Of a stretch of DNA of 64,000 nt, positions 63,600-64,000 are shown piece by piece. The stretch is taken from the NCBI GenBank assembly GCA_015057025.1, contig SVFD01000002.1, positions 62,001 to 126,000 on the forward strand, in the 5' to 3' direction. Every line of letters begins with the position of its first letter. Position 1 is the stretch's first letter. Made by a program: the position numbers and the translations under genes. Origin of the DNA: Lachnospiraceae bacterium (GTDB lineage: Bacteria > Bacillota > Clostridia > Lachnospirales > Lachnospiraceae). The notes below the pieces were generated by a model. That model was not told the DNA's origin and did no database searches. It saw only the letters and a list, made by a program, of their open reading frames with translations.

Positions 63600-64000
63600 G
63601 TGAGTCAGACAGATATAAAAATGAATTATGTACAGGTATTACATAATATAAAAAATGCTTGTGATAAAGCCGGACGTAATAAAGAAGACGTTACTCTTAT
63701 AGCGGTATCTAAAACAAAACCTGTTGAAATGTTGCAGGAAGTATATGATGCAGGCTGTAGGGACTTTGGTGAGAATAAGGTACAGGAAATCATGGATAAA
63801 TATGATAAACTTCCTTCTGATATTCGCTGGCATATGATAGGACATTTACAGACCAATAAAGTTAAGTATATTGTAGATAAAGTATATATGATTCACAGTG
63901 TTGACAGTATGAAGTTAGCAAAAGAAATCAGCAAAGAGGCATTAAAGAAAAATGTAACGGTCAAAATCTTATTAGAAGTAAATGTTGCAAAAGAAGAGAG
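63600..64000 (+). CDS. yggS: YggS-family PLP homeostasis protein (3' end outside window)
   Basis: Open from the GTG at 63600 to the window edge, about 133 residues seen. Marks: LIAVSKTKP with the PLP lysine, GCRDFGENKVQEIMDK, WHMIGHLQTNKVKYIV and IHSVDSMKLAKEIS. The family (YggS/YlmE) binds PLP and keeps its pool balanced; in Firmicutes it lies in the division cluster before sepF. An AGGCAGG site lies about 11 bases before the GTG; an ATG at 63621 is an alternative start. Confidence 0.93.
   Translation, partial: MSQTDIKMNYVQVLHNIKNACDKAGRNKEDVTLIAVSKTKPVEMLQEVYDAGCRDFGENKVQEIMDKYDKLPSDIRWHMIGHLQTNKVKYIVDKVYMIHSVDSMKLAKEISKEALKKNVTVKILLEVNVAKEE

Noticed and set aside
1-64000. CRISPR array, rRNA, tRNA, prophage or insertion sequence
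   Set aside because: By eye I found no repeated spacer pattern, no RNA gene signature, and no transposase, integrase or phage structural gene.

Overview
The window is a 64 kb piece of a low-GC, probably spore-forming Firmicute chromosome, most likely Clostridia and Lachnospiraceae-like. I infer this from the AT-rich coding style, GGAGG-type ribosome sites, the sporulation-linked genes (yqfC, yqfD, a BofC-like protein, a SpoVB-like flippase, an FtsK/SpoIIIE pump), the NfnAB transhydrogenase, and the mreBCD-mrdA-minCDE-rodA-mgsA cluster. All genes but one run on the + strand. I saw no rRNA, tRNA, CRISPR array, prophage or insertion sequence. The largest stretch without a gene is under 200 bases.

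Left part (1-20.6 kb). The 3' end of an O-acetylhomoserine sulfhydrylase gene is followed by a lipid-linked type glycosyltransferase and a large membrane protein with a long repetitive cytoplasmic-looking tail. A strong terminator follows. Next come a ClpP-like TepA protease and FtsK (with its own promoter), then one-carbon folate enzymes (fhs, folD), a zinc-ribbon/TPR/CHB_HEX membrane protein, and nfnAB with a terminator. After that lie a zinc-ribbon membrane protein, rlmH, pyrimidine-nucleoside phosphorylase and a CASTOR/POLLUX-type ion channel. A bidirectional terminator separates the channel from the only minus-strand gene, a TIR-TM-DUF6273 protein.

Middle (20.7-39.9 kb). yqfC-yqfD-phoH-ybeY overlap tightly. 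They are followed by a SpoVB/YtgP-like flippase, a BofC-like protein and two flavoproteins, then proB, a DUF896 protein, 5-formyl-THF cyclo-ligase, a membrane protein, proA, another membrane protein, miaB, a SulP transporter and mutS.

Accessory-looking stretch (39.9-51.7 kb). Between mutS and mutL lie three small AT-rich genes (two unknown, one GNAT), a small helical protein, and three membrane genes, two of which share a double zinc-ribbon layout. After mutL come two tandem paralogous membrane proteins, miaA, a NUDIX hydrolase, a DUF436 protein and a PLP enzyme of the aluminium-resistance/methionine gamma-lyase-like family.

Right part (51.7-64 kb). This is the cell-shape and division operon: mreB, mreC, mreD, a PBP2 with a large insertion, minC, minD, minE, rodA, mgsA and a lipoprotein D,D-carboxypeptidase. 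A small P-loop-like protein, a terminator, an HlyD-like membrane protein and the start of a YggS-family gene complete the window.

The best candidates for something new are the lone TIR-TM-DUF6273 gene with inverted repeats in its leader, the zinc-ribbon membrane cluster between mutS and mutL, the duplicated tail motif in the early membrane protein, and the roughly 230-residue insertion in PBP2. None of these is proven here to be a new system.
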